The notes: generated by a model not told the origin, from the letters alone. Shown: positions 1 to 5,015, counted from the first letter of the stretch. The stretch: DNA of 5,177 bases from Bacillus pseudomycoides DSM 12442 (GCF_000161455.1 NZ_CM000745.1:4755868-4761044), one strand, 5' to 3'. Numbers and translations are program-made.

Positions 1-297
1 TTTTGAATCTACTGCGCGATATAAATACATCCATTGACCTTTTATTTTCACATACGTTTCATCGACTCTCCAGGAATCATTTGTCGTCTTAAGATGACAT
101 CGTACTCTTTCGTCTAATTCAAGTCCATATTGATGCACCCAACGCATAATGGTGGTGTGAGCAATAGACAAACCTCGTTCCTCCATCATTTCTACCAAAT
201 CCCGAAAACTGAGGTTGTACCGTAGGTACCATCTCACAGTTAATAAAATCATATCAGGTTGATAATGCTTCCATTTGAACAAATTTTCCTTTTTCAT
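1..297 (-). CDS. IS6-family transposase, N-terminal 99 residues (partial)
   Basis: Catalyses replicative transposition and cointegrate formation of the IS (family knowledge). The visible part begins MKKENLFKWKHYQPDMILLT. It contains the helix-turn-helix-like stretch of the family (about residues 25-60, SFRDLVEMMEERG then HTTIMRWV) and the first catalytic aspartate of the DDE triad in WRVDETYVKIKG (D79). The second D and the E lie beyond the left edge. The ATG at 297-295 is supported by a GGTG Shine-Dalgarno core at 308-311 with 10 nt spacing, and by the usual IS6 N-terminal pattern. There is no frameshift or stop in the 99 codons. IS240-type transposases are about 235 residues, so a little under half is visible. 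Confidence 0.9.
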   Translation of the reverse strand, partial: MKKENLFKWKHYQPDMILLTVRWYLRYNLSFRDLVEMMEERGLSIAHTTIMRWVHQYGLELDERVRCHLKTTNDSWRVDETYVKIKGQWMYLYRAVDSK

Positions 298-371
298 ACC
301 GATCACACACCTTTTTTAGAGTAATAGTATCAGTATGTCCAAGATTTAGAGATTATTTGCAATTGCCCTGA

Positions 372-389
372 AGTTTTTGCACCAGAACC
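372..389 (-). repeat. Terminal inverted repeat of the IS6-family element
   Basis: Read on the minus strand, the outermost bases are GGTTCTGGTGCAAAAACT, matching the GGnnCTGnnGCAAA pattern of IS6-family ends. It lies about 75 nt outside the transposase start, as expected for the family. It sets the IS/host junction at 389/390. Confidence 0.82.
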
Positions 390-442
390 GTATTATTGTA
401 CAAGATAAATCGATTTGTATGCAAATCCCGTTTTGGATGCTT

Positions 443-694
443 TTAAATCTTTTCTATAACATAAACCATTGTCTTTTTTGATGGTGCATGATAAGAGTAA
501 CCTTGACTTTTATGAACATATATTTCATATTTACCTATCACTTGAAATCTTTCTGTTTCAGATTCACCGAACTTTGTTACAGAATCGCATAAAATAGTTA
601 ATTCTTTTCTATTAGTACATAACAAATTAGAAATTTGTTTTTCGATATATATTCCCCCTACCGCTAATTCTTTCAACATTTCTCTATATTGCAT
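443..694 (-). CDS. Small uncharacterised protein, 83 aa
   Basis: I do not recognise the family. The start is well supported: a strong Shine-Dalgarno (AAAGGTGGAG, complementary to 700-709) sits 5 nt before the ATG at 694-692. The product is soluble-looking, with no signal peptide or membrane span. It opens with a short helix (MQYREMLKELAVGG), has a single Cys pair region (LLCTNRKELTILCD, about residues 24-36), and ends in a Tyr- and Lys-rich half (KYEIYVHKSQGYSY) that suggests beta strands. No operon partner is close: the next leftward feature upstream is a terminator at 761-787, so it should have its own promoter, but I could not find a convincing one. The IS6 element begins only 53 bp past its stop, and I see no terminator between them. 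Confidence 0.6.
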   Translation of the reverse strand: MQYREMLKELAVGGIYIEKQISNLLCTNRKELTILCDSVTKFGESETERFQVIGKYEIYVHKSQGYSYHAPSKKTMVYVIEKI

Positions 695-760
695 AATTTC
701 TCCACCTTTCCCAATCTATTCATTCAACAAAAACCATAATTATCCTTTTATTCAAATGAA

Positions 761-787
761 CAAAAAGCCATCACCGAAGTGACAGCT
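761..787 (-). terminator. Rho-independent terminator with UUCG tetraloop
   Basis: On the minus strand a 9-bp stem (AGCTGTCAC with GTGATGGCT, including two G-U pairs) encloses a TTCG loop closed by C-G and is followed by TTTTT (766-762). This is a stable tetraloop terminator for leftward transcription. The stop codon of the small ORF at 771-902 lies inside the 3' arm. Confidence 0.75.
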
Positions 788-902
788 CTAAAGAGGATGG
801 TTTCTTTTCTAATCGTTCTAACGCTTCAACACACTCATTAGCTGCAGTAGTTAATTTCTTAATGTTTTCGTTAGCTTCTTTTGCATCTACATCAACTTTC
901 AC
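771..902 (-). pseudogene. Short phage-type ORF remnant, 43 codons, no clear start
   Basis: The frame reads VKVDVDAKEANENIKKLTTA and continues as a Glu/Leu-rich amphipathic helix (NECVEALERLEKK) to a TGA at 773-771. The 'KVDVD..EA...I.KL..A...C..ALE.LE' pattern resembles small coiled-coil proteins of Bacillus phages and mobile elements; this is recognition by eye, with no known function. The only usable start is the GTG at 902-900, and it has no good ribosome binding site. The frame stays open back to 965 without any ATG or TTG, which suggests the true 5' end was lost by recombination. The last residues are encoded by the terminator stem. It could also be a real GTG-initiated microprotein. Confidence 0.4.
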
Positions 903-949
903 TGAAACTACATTCCATATTATTTCGAGAAAATTGTACGCTAAGAAGT

Positions 950-1273
950 TTATAAATGTTTTCGATCATATTTATAAACGTGATAATCCTTGATTTTATA
1001 GGGATACAAGTTATGTTTATAAAGGTATACTTTTACAGATATATTAAAAGGATCACTTAAAACTACATACAAGAAATCTAAAACGTACATTTTTAGGACA
1101 TAGTTTCTAAAGTGAATTTTTGGGGAATTTCTCAGCAAAAAAACAGCGAAAATTGATTGATATCCGATTGTCCCAAAAATAATCGTTTGTGTTACAAATA
1201 CGCTCAAAAAACGTTTTTTGGTAAATAATGTATCCCTATAACCTTTTTTCCATGTATCTCGGCTGAACCCCAT
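950..1273 (-). CDS. Doubtful 107-aa open frame with one hydrophobic segment
   Basis: The reading frame is open for 107 codons in a region with no competing gene. The translation is basic and has one hydrophobic stretch (roughly residues 23-48, FLSVFVTQTIIFGTIGYQ onward), followed by a Tyr/Lys-rich tail. I recognise no family. Against it being a gene: the ATG at 1273-1271 touches the U-run of the protease terminator, so the leader would be TTTTTT rather than a Shine-Dalgarno, and no promoter fits between. Composition is very AT-rich, and long Tyr/Lys/Phe runs are what AT-rich noncoding DNA produces by chance. It may be a decayed membrane-protein gene whose real start was replaced, or no gene at all. 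Confidence 0.22.
   Translation of the reverse strand: MGFSRDTWKKGYRDTLFTKKRFLSVFVTQTIIFGTIGYQSIFAVFLLRNSPKIHFRNYVLKMYVLDFLYVVLSDPFNISVKVYLYKHNLYPYKIKDYHVYKYDRKHL
1205..1220. repeat. Perfect 16-bp palindrome
   Basis: CAAAAAAC followed by GTTTTTTG is self-complementary with no loop, inside the doubtful 107-aa frame. It could be a dimeric regulator site, but no nearby promoter points to a target gene, and A/T runs make chance palindromes more likely. Confidence 0.4.
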
Positions 1274-1323
1274 AAAAAACTGTACCCCAATTATTAGTTA
1301 CGTCTAACAATTGGGGTACAGTT
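1274..1323 (-). terminator. Strong rho-independent terminator of the protease gene
   Basis: A perfect 15-bp stem (AACTGTACCCCAATT at 1278-1292 with its complement at 1309-1323) encloses a 16-nt loop that can form a further short TTAG/CTAA stem. On the minus strand it is followed by TTTTTT (1279-1274). It begins about 46 nt after the protease stop at 1369. The + strand side lacks a U-run, so it is mainly a leftward terminator. Confidence 0.9.
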
Positions 1324-1368
1324 CATTTAGAGAGTTCCTTTTGCTTCATGTATGCATATACATAAAAT

Positions 1369-3225
1369 CTATTTTACATTTAATACATACGACCCATTTT
1401 TATTTTCATATTTGTAGACATACAAATAATATTCCCCTGGTTTCGCGTTGTATTTTCCTTTAATGATATTAGACTCATTTTGCCCATATGCTACAAAGTT
1501 TTGTAGATCTGATTCGTGATAAAGTGTCCATGTCATTCCAATCTGTTTTTCATTTAATAGGGAAATATCTATATTTTGCGGTGAATTAACCGTAAAAGTA
1601 TAGACATCTACGTTATCATCGTCGTTAAGATTTCCTTCAATAGTCGTATTGAAGGTTAACGGATTTGCCTGTATATGTTGGTTATTTGGCTCTTGTTCTT
1701 GCGGGTGTTTTGAAGCTGTATCTTCTCCATTTGGTTGGAATCCTAATTTTGACAATATAGCTTTTAAATCTGGTAAAACACCAATTCTATCGAAAGATGG
1801 ATCTTTAGATTGTGTTCCTGTGCTTGAGTTACTTAAGATGTTTCTTAACTCACTTGGTTTATAAGGTTGACCCAAGTGTTCCTTAGCGATACTTTGTATG
1901 GAAGTGGCTGCACCAGCAATAATTGGTGAAGCGCTCGATGTACCGTTAAAGCTAGACGTATATAAATTTTTAAGATTTCTACTTGGTTCCGCAGAAGTTG
2001 TATCTACATTTTCACCCCATCCATATACATCAATTCGACTTCCATAATTTGAAAACCATAAACGTCCGTGAGGAACAGTTGATGAACCAGCTCCGACCAT
2101 GATTGCACCTGAATCTTTAAAATCTTTGCTATTACGATTTAAGACTTGTTTTCCATCTCTATCTTTAAATTTGTCTAAGTCATTTGAACCATTTGCTCCA
2201 GCCTCGATAATCACGATTCCTTTATCCGTTCCAGTACGAATGGCATCAAATACTTCTGGTCGCACTTCAACTGGTAAATAATTCTTGCCATATCCATCAT
2301 AAGATGCTTGTGCCTCCAATAATAAAACATCACCAGCGTTTAAATTATTTACAGCGCTTAATATGGCATCTGCTGTGTTATACTGACCATTATCTCTTAT
2401 TTGAGATATTACCTTTACTGTAGCTTTTGGTGTAATACCAATATTACCTATATTATTATCTTCCGCTGAAACAATTCCTAATACTGAAGTCCCATGACCA
2501 ACGTGCTGATCTAAATTCTGTCCAGACATAAGTTTAATATTTTGATTTATTAAATCCTCTTGATTTAATAACCATCCATACTCCATATCTACAAATGTTA
2601 TACCTTTTCCATCTCCGCCTTTTATACCCCATGCATAAGGTGCATTGATTCCAGATGGTGCTTCTGTAAGATACCCTTGGCTTTTAAATCTAGGATCATC
2701 AGATGGATTAAGGGATAAATTAGGTATCTGTATTTCAGGTGGTGTTAATTTTTGCGGTTCGTTAATATATACATCTTCTATTAGGGAAGATTTTTTTAGC
2801 TTTTCCAGTAAATTTTCTGCTTGTACACCCTTAGGAATTTGAAGTGTATAATAGTTTAATAAATTAGCAGATGAATTATTATCGGATGTTTGTGTACGTT
2901 CATCTAGATTTTGAATTTCTTCAGGACTTACAGATGTAAATAAGCGAGTTAATGTTAAATCTGAGAATTCGAAAAAAAAGTCTTCTAGTACTCTATCATT
3001 TTTTTCATGTTTTATTCGCTTTTCTATACCATCCTCATACGGTAAATTGATTTCATTTTTAAACTTTACAATGATTTGCTTTTCTTCTTTTTCTTCTACA
3101 TTAGCTTCTTTTTGCTGTACTACTGAATTGTTTGAAGCGGCACTCACTATATGAGAAGTCTTTCCTAATCCCGTAAAAGCTGTAATTGCTAGTGTAGACA
3201 CTAGCATTCCTTTAAAAATTTTCAT
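1369..3225 (-). CDS. Secreted subtilisin-family (S8) serine protease with propeptide and C-terminal PPC-type domain, 618 aa
   Basis: Extracellular serine endopeptidase. Domains in order: Sec signal peptide (residues 1 to about 30; MKIFKGMLVSTLAITAFTGL, likely SPase I cut near VSA-A); propeptide (about 48-160), opening IIVKFKNEI and closing LIEDVYINEPQKL as in subtilase chaperone-inhibitors; catalytic domain (about 175-495); linker rich in Gln/Glu/Pro; and a PPC-type beta domain (about 508-618, EQEPNN through DVYTFTV to GEYYLYVYKY). Catalytic residues: D213 in FVDMEYGW, H244 in HVGHGTSVLG, oxyanion N345 in EAGANGSND and S430 in FNGTSSASP. The Asp lies in D-M-E rather than the usual D-T/S-G, a variant of some large bacterial subtilases. 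The start at 3225 has a GAGGG ribosome site 7 nt upstream; an overlapping ATG 4 nt upstream is out of frame and stops after five codons. It is a single-gene unit behind a PlcR box and promoter, with its own terminator. The PlcR regulon is known to include a subtilase-family protease (sfp); whether this is its orthologue cannot be told here. Confidence 0.96.
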   Translation of the reverse strand: MKIFKGMLVSTLAITAFTGLGKTSHIVSAASNNSVVQQKEANVEEKEEKQIIVKFKNEINLPYEDGIEKRIKHEKNDRVLEDFFFEFSDLTLTRLFTSVSPEEIQNLDERTQTSDNNSSANLLNYYTLQIPKGVQAENLLEKLKKSSLIEDVYINEPQKLTPPEIQIPNLSLNPSDDPRFKSQGYLTEAPSGINAPYAWGIKGGDGKGITFVDMEYGWLLNQEDLINQNIKLMSGQNLDQHVGHGTSVLGIVSAEDNNIGNIGITPKATVKVISQIRDNGQYNTADAILSAVNNLNAGDVLLLEAQASYDGYGKNYLPVEVRPEVFDAIRTGTDKGIVIIEAGANGSNDLDKFKDRDGKQVLNRNSKDFKDSGAIMVGAGSSTVPHGRLWFSNYGSRIDVYGWGENVDTTSAEPSRNLKNLYTSSFNGTSSASPIIAGAATSIQSIAKEHLGQPYKPSELRNILSNSSTGTQSKDPSFDRIGVLPDLKAILSKLGFQPNGEDTASKHPQEQEPNNQHIQANPLTFNTTIEGNLNDDDNVDVYTFTVNSPQNIDISLLNEKQIGMTWTLYHESDLQNFVAYGQNESNIIKGKYNAKPGEYYLYVYKYENKNGSYVLNVK

Positions 3226-3309
3226 TCATTTTCCCTCTACTTTTTTATTTTCAAACATTTTCCTATAAAAATATCAAAATAATTACGTACTAAGCTGTAT
3301 ACTAAATAA

Positions 3310-3338
3310 ATTATAATGAGTATCTAAAATAACTTCAA
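3310..3338 (-). promoter_or_regulatory. Sigma-A-type promoter of the protease gene
   Basis: On the minus strand TTGAAG (-35, complement of 3333-3338) and TATAAT (-10, complement of 3310-3315) are separated by exactly 17 bp. Transcription would start near 3303, giving a leader of about 80 nt. The PlcR box lies 10 bp upstream of the -35, a good position for an activator. Confidence 0.82.
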
Positions 3339-3348
3339 TTTATTTATA

Positions 3349-3364
3349 TATGCAATTTTTCATA
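3349..3364 (-). promoter_or_regulatory. PlcR box (perfect consensus match)
   Basis: TATGCAATTTTTCATA fits the published PlcR recognition pattern TATGNANNNNTNCATA at all ten fixed positions. PlcR with its PapR peptide activates exported enzymes, toxins and proteases of the B. cereus group at the onset of stationary phase (established knowledge). The box is symmetrical, but the only good promoter near it is the leftward one, 10 bp away, which serves the secreted protease. No rightward promoter or intact gene follows closely on the other side. Confidence 0.88.
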
Positions 3365-3433
3365 ATTACTTTATACATCTGTTGCTTTGGAATAAAGTTT
3401 GATCAAAAACCTCTTACAAACTCACATTCTATG

Positions 3434-3502
3434 GTACACAAAAAGAATCGATTTTGAAAAAAGATTGATCAAAATCGACTCTTTCTTTGGGATTGTGTGT
3501 AC
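3434..3502. repeat. Long imperfect inverted repeat (hairpin) in the intergenic region
   Basis: The inner arms 3442-3457 (AAAGAATCGATTTTGA) and 3469-3484 pair at 15 of 16 positions around an 11-nt loop. Outer arms GTACACA (3434-3440) and TGTGTAC (3496-3502) also pair, with an asymmetric bulge on the right side. On the minus strand the stem runs into TTTTTG, so it may act as a leftward terminator shielding the PlcR-controlled promoter from upstream reading. A small MITE-like or intergenic repeat is the alternative. Confidence 0.65.
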
Positions 3503-3519
3503 AGTTTTTATAAAAAAGT

Positions 3520-3618
3520 TTAATCATTTTCTGCCCGTGTTTCTATACAATTGCGCCCGTTTATGAAGTCAGGGTTTATTTGATACGCGTATTTTTTAAC
3601 CTTGTATGTATGAATCAT
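3520..3618 (-). other. Intergenic stretch with a possible C-terminal coding trace
   Basis: The gene-free DNA between the protease promoter and the hydrolase remnant (3365-3613) holds the hairpin at 3434-3502 and this piece. A 32-codon frame on the minus strand ends YQINPDFINGRNCIETRAEND, which reads like a real protein C-terminus, but it has no ribosome binding site and a stop just upstream, and I cannot name a family. The segment is richer in G+C than its surroundings and carries GCCCGT twice (3533-3538 and 3555-3560, 22 bp apart). A fragment of another gene left by recombination is the likeliest reading; chance is possible. Confidence 0.2.
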
Positions 3619-3994
3619 CCCCTATATCCTTGTAGATTCAACCCCAGAGGACTATAGAGAACGATTTCTTCCCATCATGCCTTCAGATTTCCAAGAAGCT
3701 TATAATAAACAATTTATTTATGAAAGTACATATGATCAGTTTATGAAGAGTCTGGAAGAAGTACGATTACACAGAAAAACACTTATAGATACAAACGTTA
3801 TTATTCTTTCTGCAGGAAAAAAAGCTTTTTATTCCACTGATGCACAAAACTTATGGTTGCATATGCAAGAGGAATTATTGAATTTATCAACAAATAGTTC
3901 CTTGGTTATAGCACCTAACAGTGGACACTATATCCAAAAGGATGAGCCACAATATGTAATAAATGCGGTCAAAAAGGTTCTTCAGATCGTATAA
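3614..3994 (+). pseudogene. Alpha/beta hydrolase, C-terminal fragment (5' end deleted)
   Basis: The frame opens after a TGA at 3611-3613 and reads IIPYILVDSTPEDYRERFLP before the first ATG at 3677. ILVDSTPED is the strand that follows the nucleophile elbow in alpha/beta hydrolases, so homology extends upstream of the ATG and the ATG is internal. The rest fits the cap and C-terminal part: helices FQEAYNKQF and QFMKSLEEVR, strand NVIILSAG, then the catalytic histidine in NSGHYIQKDEPQYVINAVKK (His codon 3926-3928). The G-x-S-x-G nucleophile motif, oxyanion loop and N-terminal sheet are missing; about 126 codons remain of a family usually 250-300 aa. No ribosome site precedes 3677. It is almost certainly inactive. 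The substrate of the lost enzyme cannot be deduced. A terminator follows at 4028. Confidence 0.82.
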
Positions 3995-4027
3995 TTAACT
4001 TCCGCTAACGACAATTATGTAAATACG

Positions 4028-4062
4028 AAACCCCTTCAGCAAGCAAACTGAAGGAGTTTTTT
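4028..4062 (+). terminator. Rho-independent terminator after the hydrolase remnant
   Basis: AAACCCCTTCAG (4028-4039) pairs with CTGAAGGAGTTT (4048-4059) at 11 of 12 positions around an 8-nt loop and ends in TTTTTT (4057-4062). It lies 34 nt after the stop at 3994, probably the original terminator of the intact hydrolase gene. Confidence 0.85.
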
Positions 4063-4100
4063 AGATACATTGAATACCGATAAGTTGGGTTATGTAAACT
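4058..4100 (+). repeat. Terminator-linked direct repeat, copy A
   Basis: The 43 nt starting at the terminator U-run (TTTTTAGATA at the left, GATAAGT at 4079-4085, AACT at the right end) align without gaps to 4762-4804 at 34 of 43 positions. Both copies sit directly after a CCTTCA/TGAAGG hairpin on the same strand, so the repeating unit is the terminator plus this tail. It resembles the many short intergenic repeats of the B. cereus group (the bcr families), but I cannot assign it to one. Confidence 0.6.
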
Positions 4101-4127
4101 TCACATGAATAAGATATATAATATAAA
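4100..4127 (+). promoter_or_regulatory. Possible promoter of the acetyltransferase gene
   Basis: TTCACA (4100-4105) and TATAAA (4122-4127) are 16 bp apart. A better -10, TATAAT at 4117-4122, overlaps but has no -35 at a suitable distance. A promoter is expected here because a terminator precedes and the gene starts at 4153; the exact hexamers are uncertain. Confidence 0.4.
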
Positions 4128-4152
4128 AATAACGATTAACTGAGGTGAGAGT

Positions 4153-4707
4153 ATGGAAAATACATATGAAATCCCAAAATTAGAAACAAAGCGTCTTTTA
4201 TTAAAAAAACTAGATTTTCATGATTTAGATGATTTATTTGAAGTCTATTCAGATCTTCAAACAACTACATATGTACCTCGAGAGGTACACAAAAATAAAG
4301 ATGAAACTCGTATTTTTTTAGAAAATACGATTGAAACAGCTAAGAAAGGTAAGTCCTTCATATGGTCTATTATTTTTAAGGATGATCAGAAAGTTATTGG
4401 AACCTGTGGCATCTGGAAATTATCACATAATAGTGCTTCTTTAGGAGCTGTTATTAATCCACTATATTGGGGAAAAGGAGTTATCGTCGAAGCTTTAGAA
4501 GAACTAATAAAGTTTGGATTTCAAGAATTAGATTTAAATCGGATTGAAGGAAGATGTGACGTAAGGAATACAGCGTCTGAACGAGTTATGCAAAAGCTAA
4601 CAATGACATATGAAGGAACATTGAGACAAAGTGTAATGATTAATGATATGTATTGCGATTCTAAGGTATATTCTCTTTTAAAACATGAATATGATAATTT
4701 CCGATAA
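4153..4707 (+). CDS. GNAT-family N-acetyltransferase, RimJ/RimL type, 184 aa
   Basis: Cytoplasmic enzyme that transfers acetyl from acetyl-CoA to an amine, either a protein N-terminus (as RimJ/RimL) or a small molecule; the substrate cannot be read from sequence. It is full length for the family. Family marks: N-terminal LETKRLLLKKLDFHDLDDLF (residues 10-29); the strand pair WSIIFKDDQKVIGTCGIWKL (71-90); the acetyl-CoA pyrophosphate loop in NPLYWGKGVIVEALEEL (W106-G-K-G109); and the C-terminal N-x-x-S-x-R-V-M motif at 139-146, followed by KLTMTYEGTLR and DMYCDSKVYSLLKHEY. Two changes from the common pattern are visible: KLTM where KLG[FM] is usual, and GKGV where GKGY/GRGY is usual; neither removes a catalytic feature. 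The ATG is supported by GAGGTG (4142-4147) 5 nt upstream. It is a one-gene unit between two terminators. Confidence 0.93.
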   Translation: MENTYEIPKLETKRLLLKKLDFHDLDDLFEVYSDLQTTTYVPREVHKNKDETRIFLENTIETAKKGKSFIWSIIFKDDQKVIGTCGIWKLSHNSASLGAVINPLYWGKGVIVEALEELIKFGFQELDLNRIEGRCDVRNTASERVMQKLTMTYEGTLRQSVMINDMYCDSKVYSLLKHEYDNFR

Positions 4708-4724
4708 TGGAGATTATATAAAAG

Positions 4725-4758
4725 AAAAGTCCCTTCAAAGATCTGAAGGGACTTTTTT
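4725..4758 (+). terminator. Rho-independent terminator of the acetyltransferase gene
   Basis: A perfect 13-bp stem (AAAAGTCCCTTCA at 4725-4737 with its complement from 4744) has a 6-nt loop and ends in TTTTTT (4753-4758). It begins 18 nt after the stop at 4707. Confidence 0.93.
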
Positions 4759-4761
4759 AAG

Positions 4762-4804
4762 TTTTTAGATATAGTGACTGCTGATAAGTAGTGTCATGTT
4801 AACT
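4762..4804 (+). repeat. Terminator-linked direct repeat, copy B
   Basis: This is the second copy of the 43-nt tail seen at 4058-4100: same length, 34 of 43 identical, same strand, again right after a terminator hairpin. Here a few extra bases (AAG) separate the hairpin's U-run from the tail. It contains GATAAGT at 4783-4789, and flanking bases (TGACTGCT and AGTAGTGTCA) can form a weak second hairpin. Confidence 0.6.
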
Positions 4805-4815
4805 GAACAAGTTAA
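4799..4815. promoter_or_regulatory. Inverted repeat just upstream of the 50-aa gene's promoter (possible operator)
   Basis: TTAACT (4799-4804) and AGTTAA (4810-4815) are perfect complements around GAACA, two bases before the candidate -35. The position suits a regulator site for the small membrane-protein gene. It is short and AT-rich, so chance is a fair alternative; no regulator can be named. Confidence 0.3.
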
Positions 4816-4816
4816 A

Positions 4817-4844
4817 TTACAAATAACTTCAATTATGGTAAAAT
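4817..4844 (+). promoter_or_regulatory. Possible promoter of the 50-aa membrane protein gene
   Basis: TTACAA (4817-4822) and TAAAAT (4839-4844) are 16 bp apart, with the start codon 18 nt further on. The hexamers are imperfect. A promoter is expected because the gene follows a strong terminator. Confidence 0.4.
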
Positions 4845-4862
4845 TTATCAAGGGTGATAACT

Positions 4863-5015
4863 ATGAGAAAAAGCGAAAAAGATAATTTATCTTGGAGAGT
4901 ATTTCAATTATGGATATCAATTCCAAGAAGTATCCGTTTAGCATTTTTGTGGTCAATTCTTATAGGATTTTCTTATTTAGGTTGGGTAAAAATCATGAGT
5001 AAACTATTTGAATAA
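4863..5015 (+). CDS. Small single-span membrane protein, 50 aa
   Basis: I do not recognise a named family, but the case for a real gene is good. A Shine-Dalgarno (AAGGGTG) lies 6 nt before the ATG, and the product has a coherent layout: a charged N-terminus (MRKSEKDNLSWR), an amphipathic stretch FQLWISIPRSIR, one membrane helix from about residue 26 to 45 (LAFLWSILIGFSYLGWVKIM), and a short charged tail (SKLFE). Positive charges before the helix (R22, R25) suggest the N-terminus stays inside the cell. There is no signal-peptidase site. It stands alone behind a terminator and its own possible promoter, so it is not in an operon with the acetyltransferase. Its role is unknown; it has no toxin-antitoxin partner or immunity context here. 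Confidence 0.72.
   Translation: MRKSEKDNLSWRVFQLWISIPRSIRLAFLWSILIGFSYLGWVKIMSKLFE

Larger units (their letters stand above)
1..389 (-). mobile_element. IS6-family (IS240-like) insertion sequence, 5' end, cut by the window edge
   Basis: This is the upstream end of an insertion sequence whose transposase reads leftwards out of the window. The outer boundary is a terminal inverted repeat at 372-389, followed on the minus strand by about 92 nt of leader and then the transposase start. The transposase sequence and the GGTTCTGGTGCAAA-type end together place it in the IS6 family, closest by eye to the IS240 group common on B. cereus/thuringiensis DNA. IS6 elements normally make an 8-bp target duplication; the candidate flanking octamer here is GTATTATT (390-397). 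The partner copy and the other end lie outside the window, so completeness and mobility cannot be judged. Confidence 0.88.

Noticed and set aside
1350..1363. TATGCATATACATA just after the protease stop as a second PlcR box
   Set aside because: The TATG and CATA halves are 6 bp apart instead of 8, so it does not fit the 16-base consensus, and it is not at a promoter.
1649..1864. 71-codon + strand frame
   Set aside because: Lies antisense inside the protease gene, whose motifs are unmistakable; no ribosome site or family resemblance.
2099..2281. 60-codon + strand frame
   Set aside because: Antisense shadow of the protease catalytic domain.
2645..2842. 65-codon + strand frame
   Set aside because: Antisense shadow of the protease propeptide region; no start signal.
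3677..3994. Intact 105-aa gene starting at the ATG at 3677
   Set aside because: Family-like sequence continues upstream of the ATG, there is no ribosome site, and the nucleophile half of the enzyme is absent, so it is a fragment.
4091..4108. TATGTAAACTTCACATGA upstream of the acetyltransferase gene as a PlcR box
   Set aside because: The right half is shifted by one base and reads CATG, so it fails the consensus.
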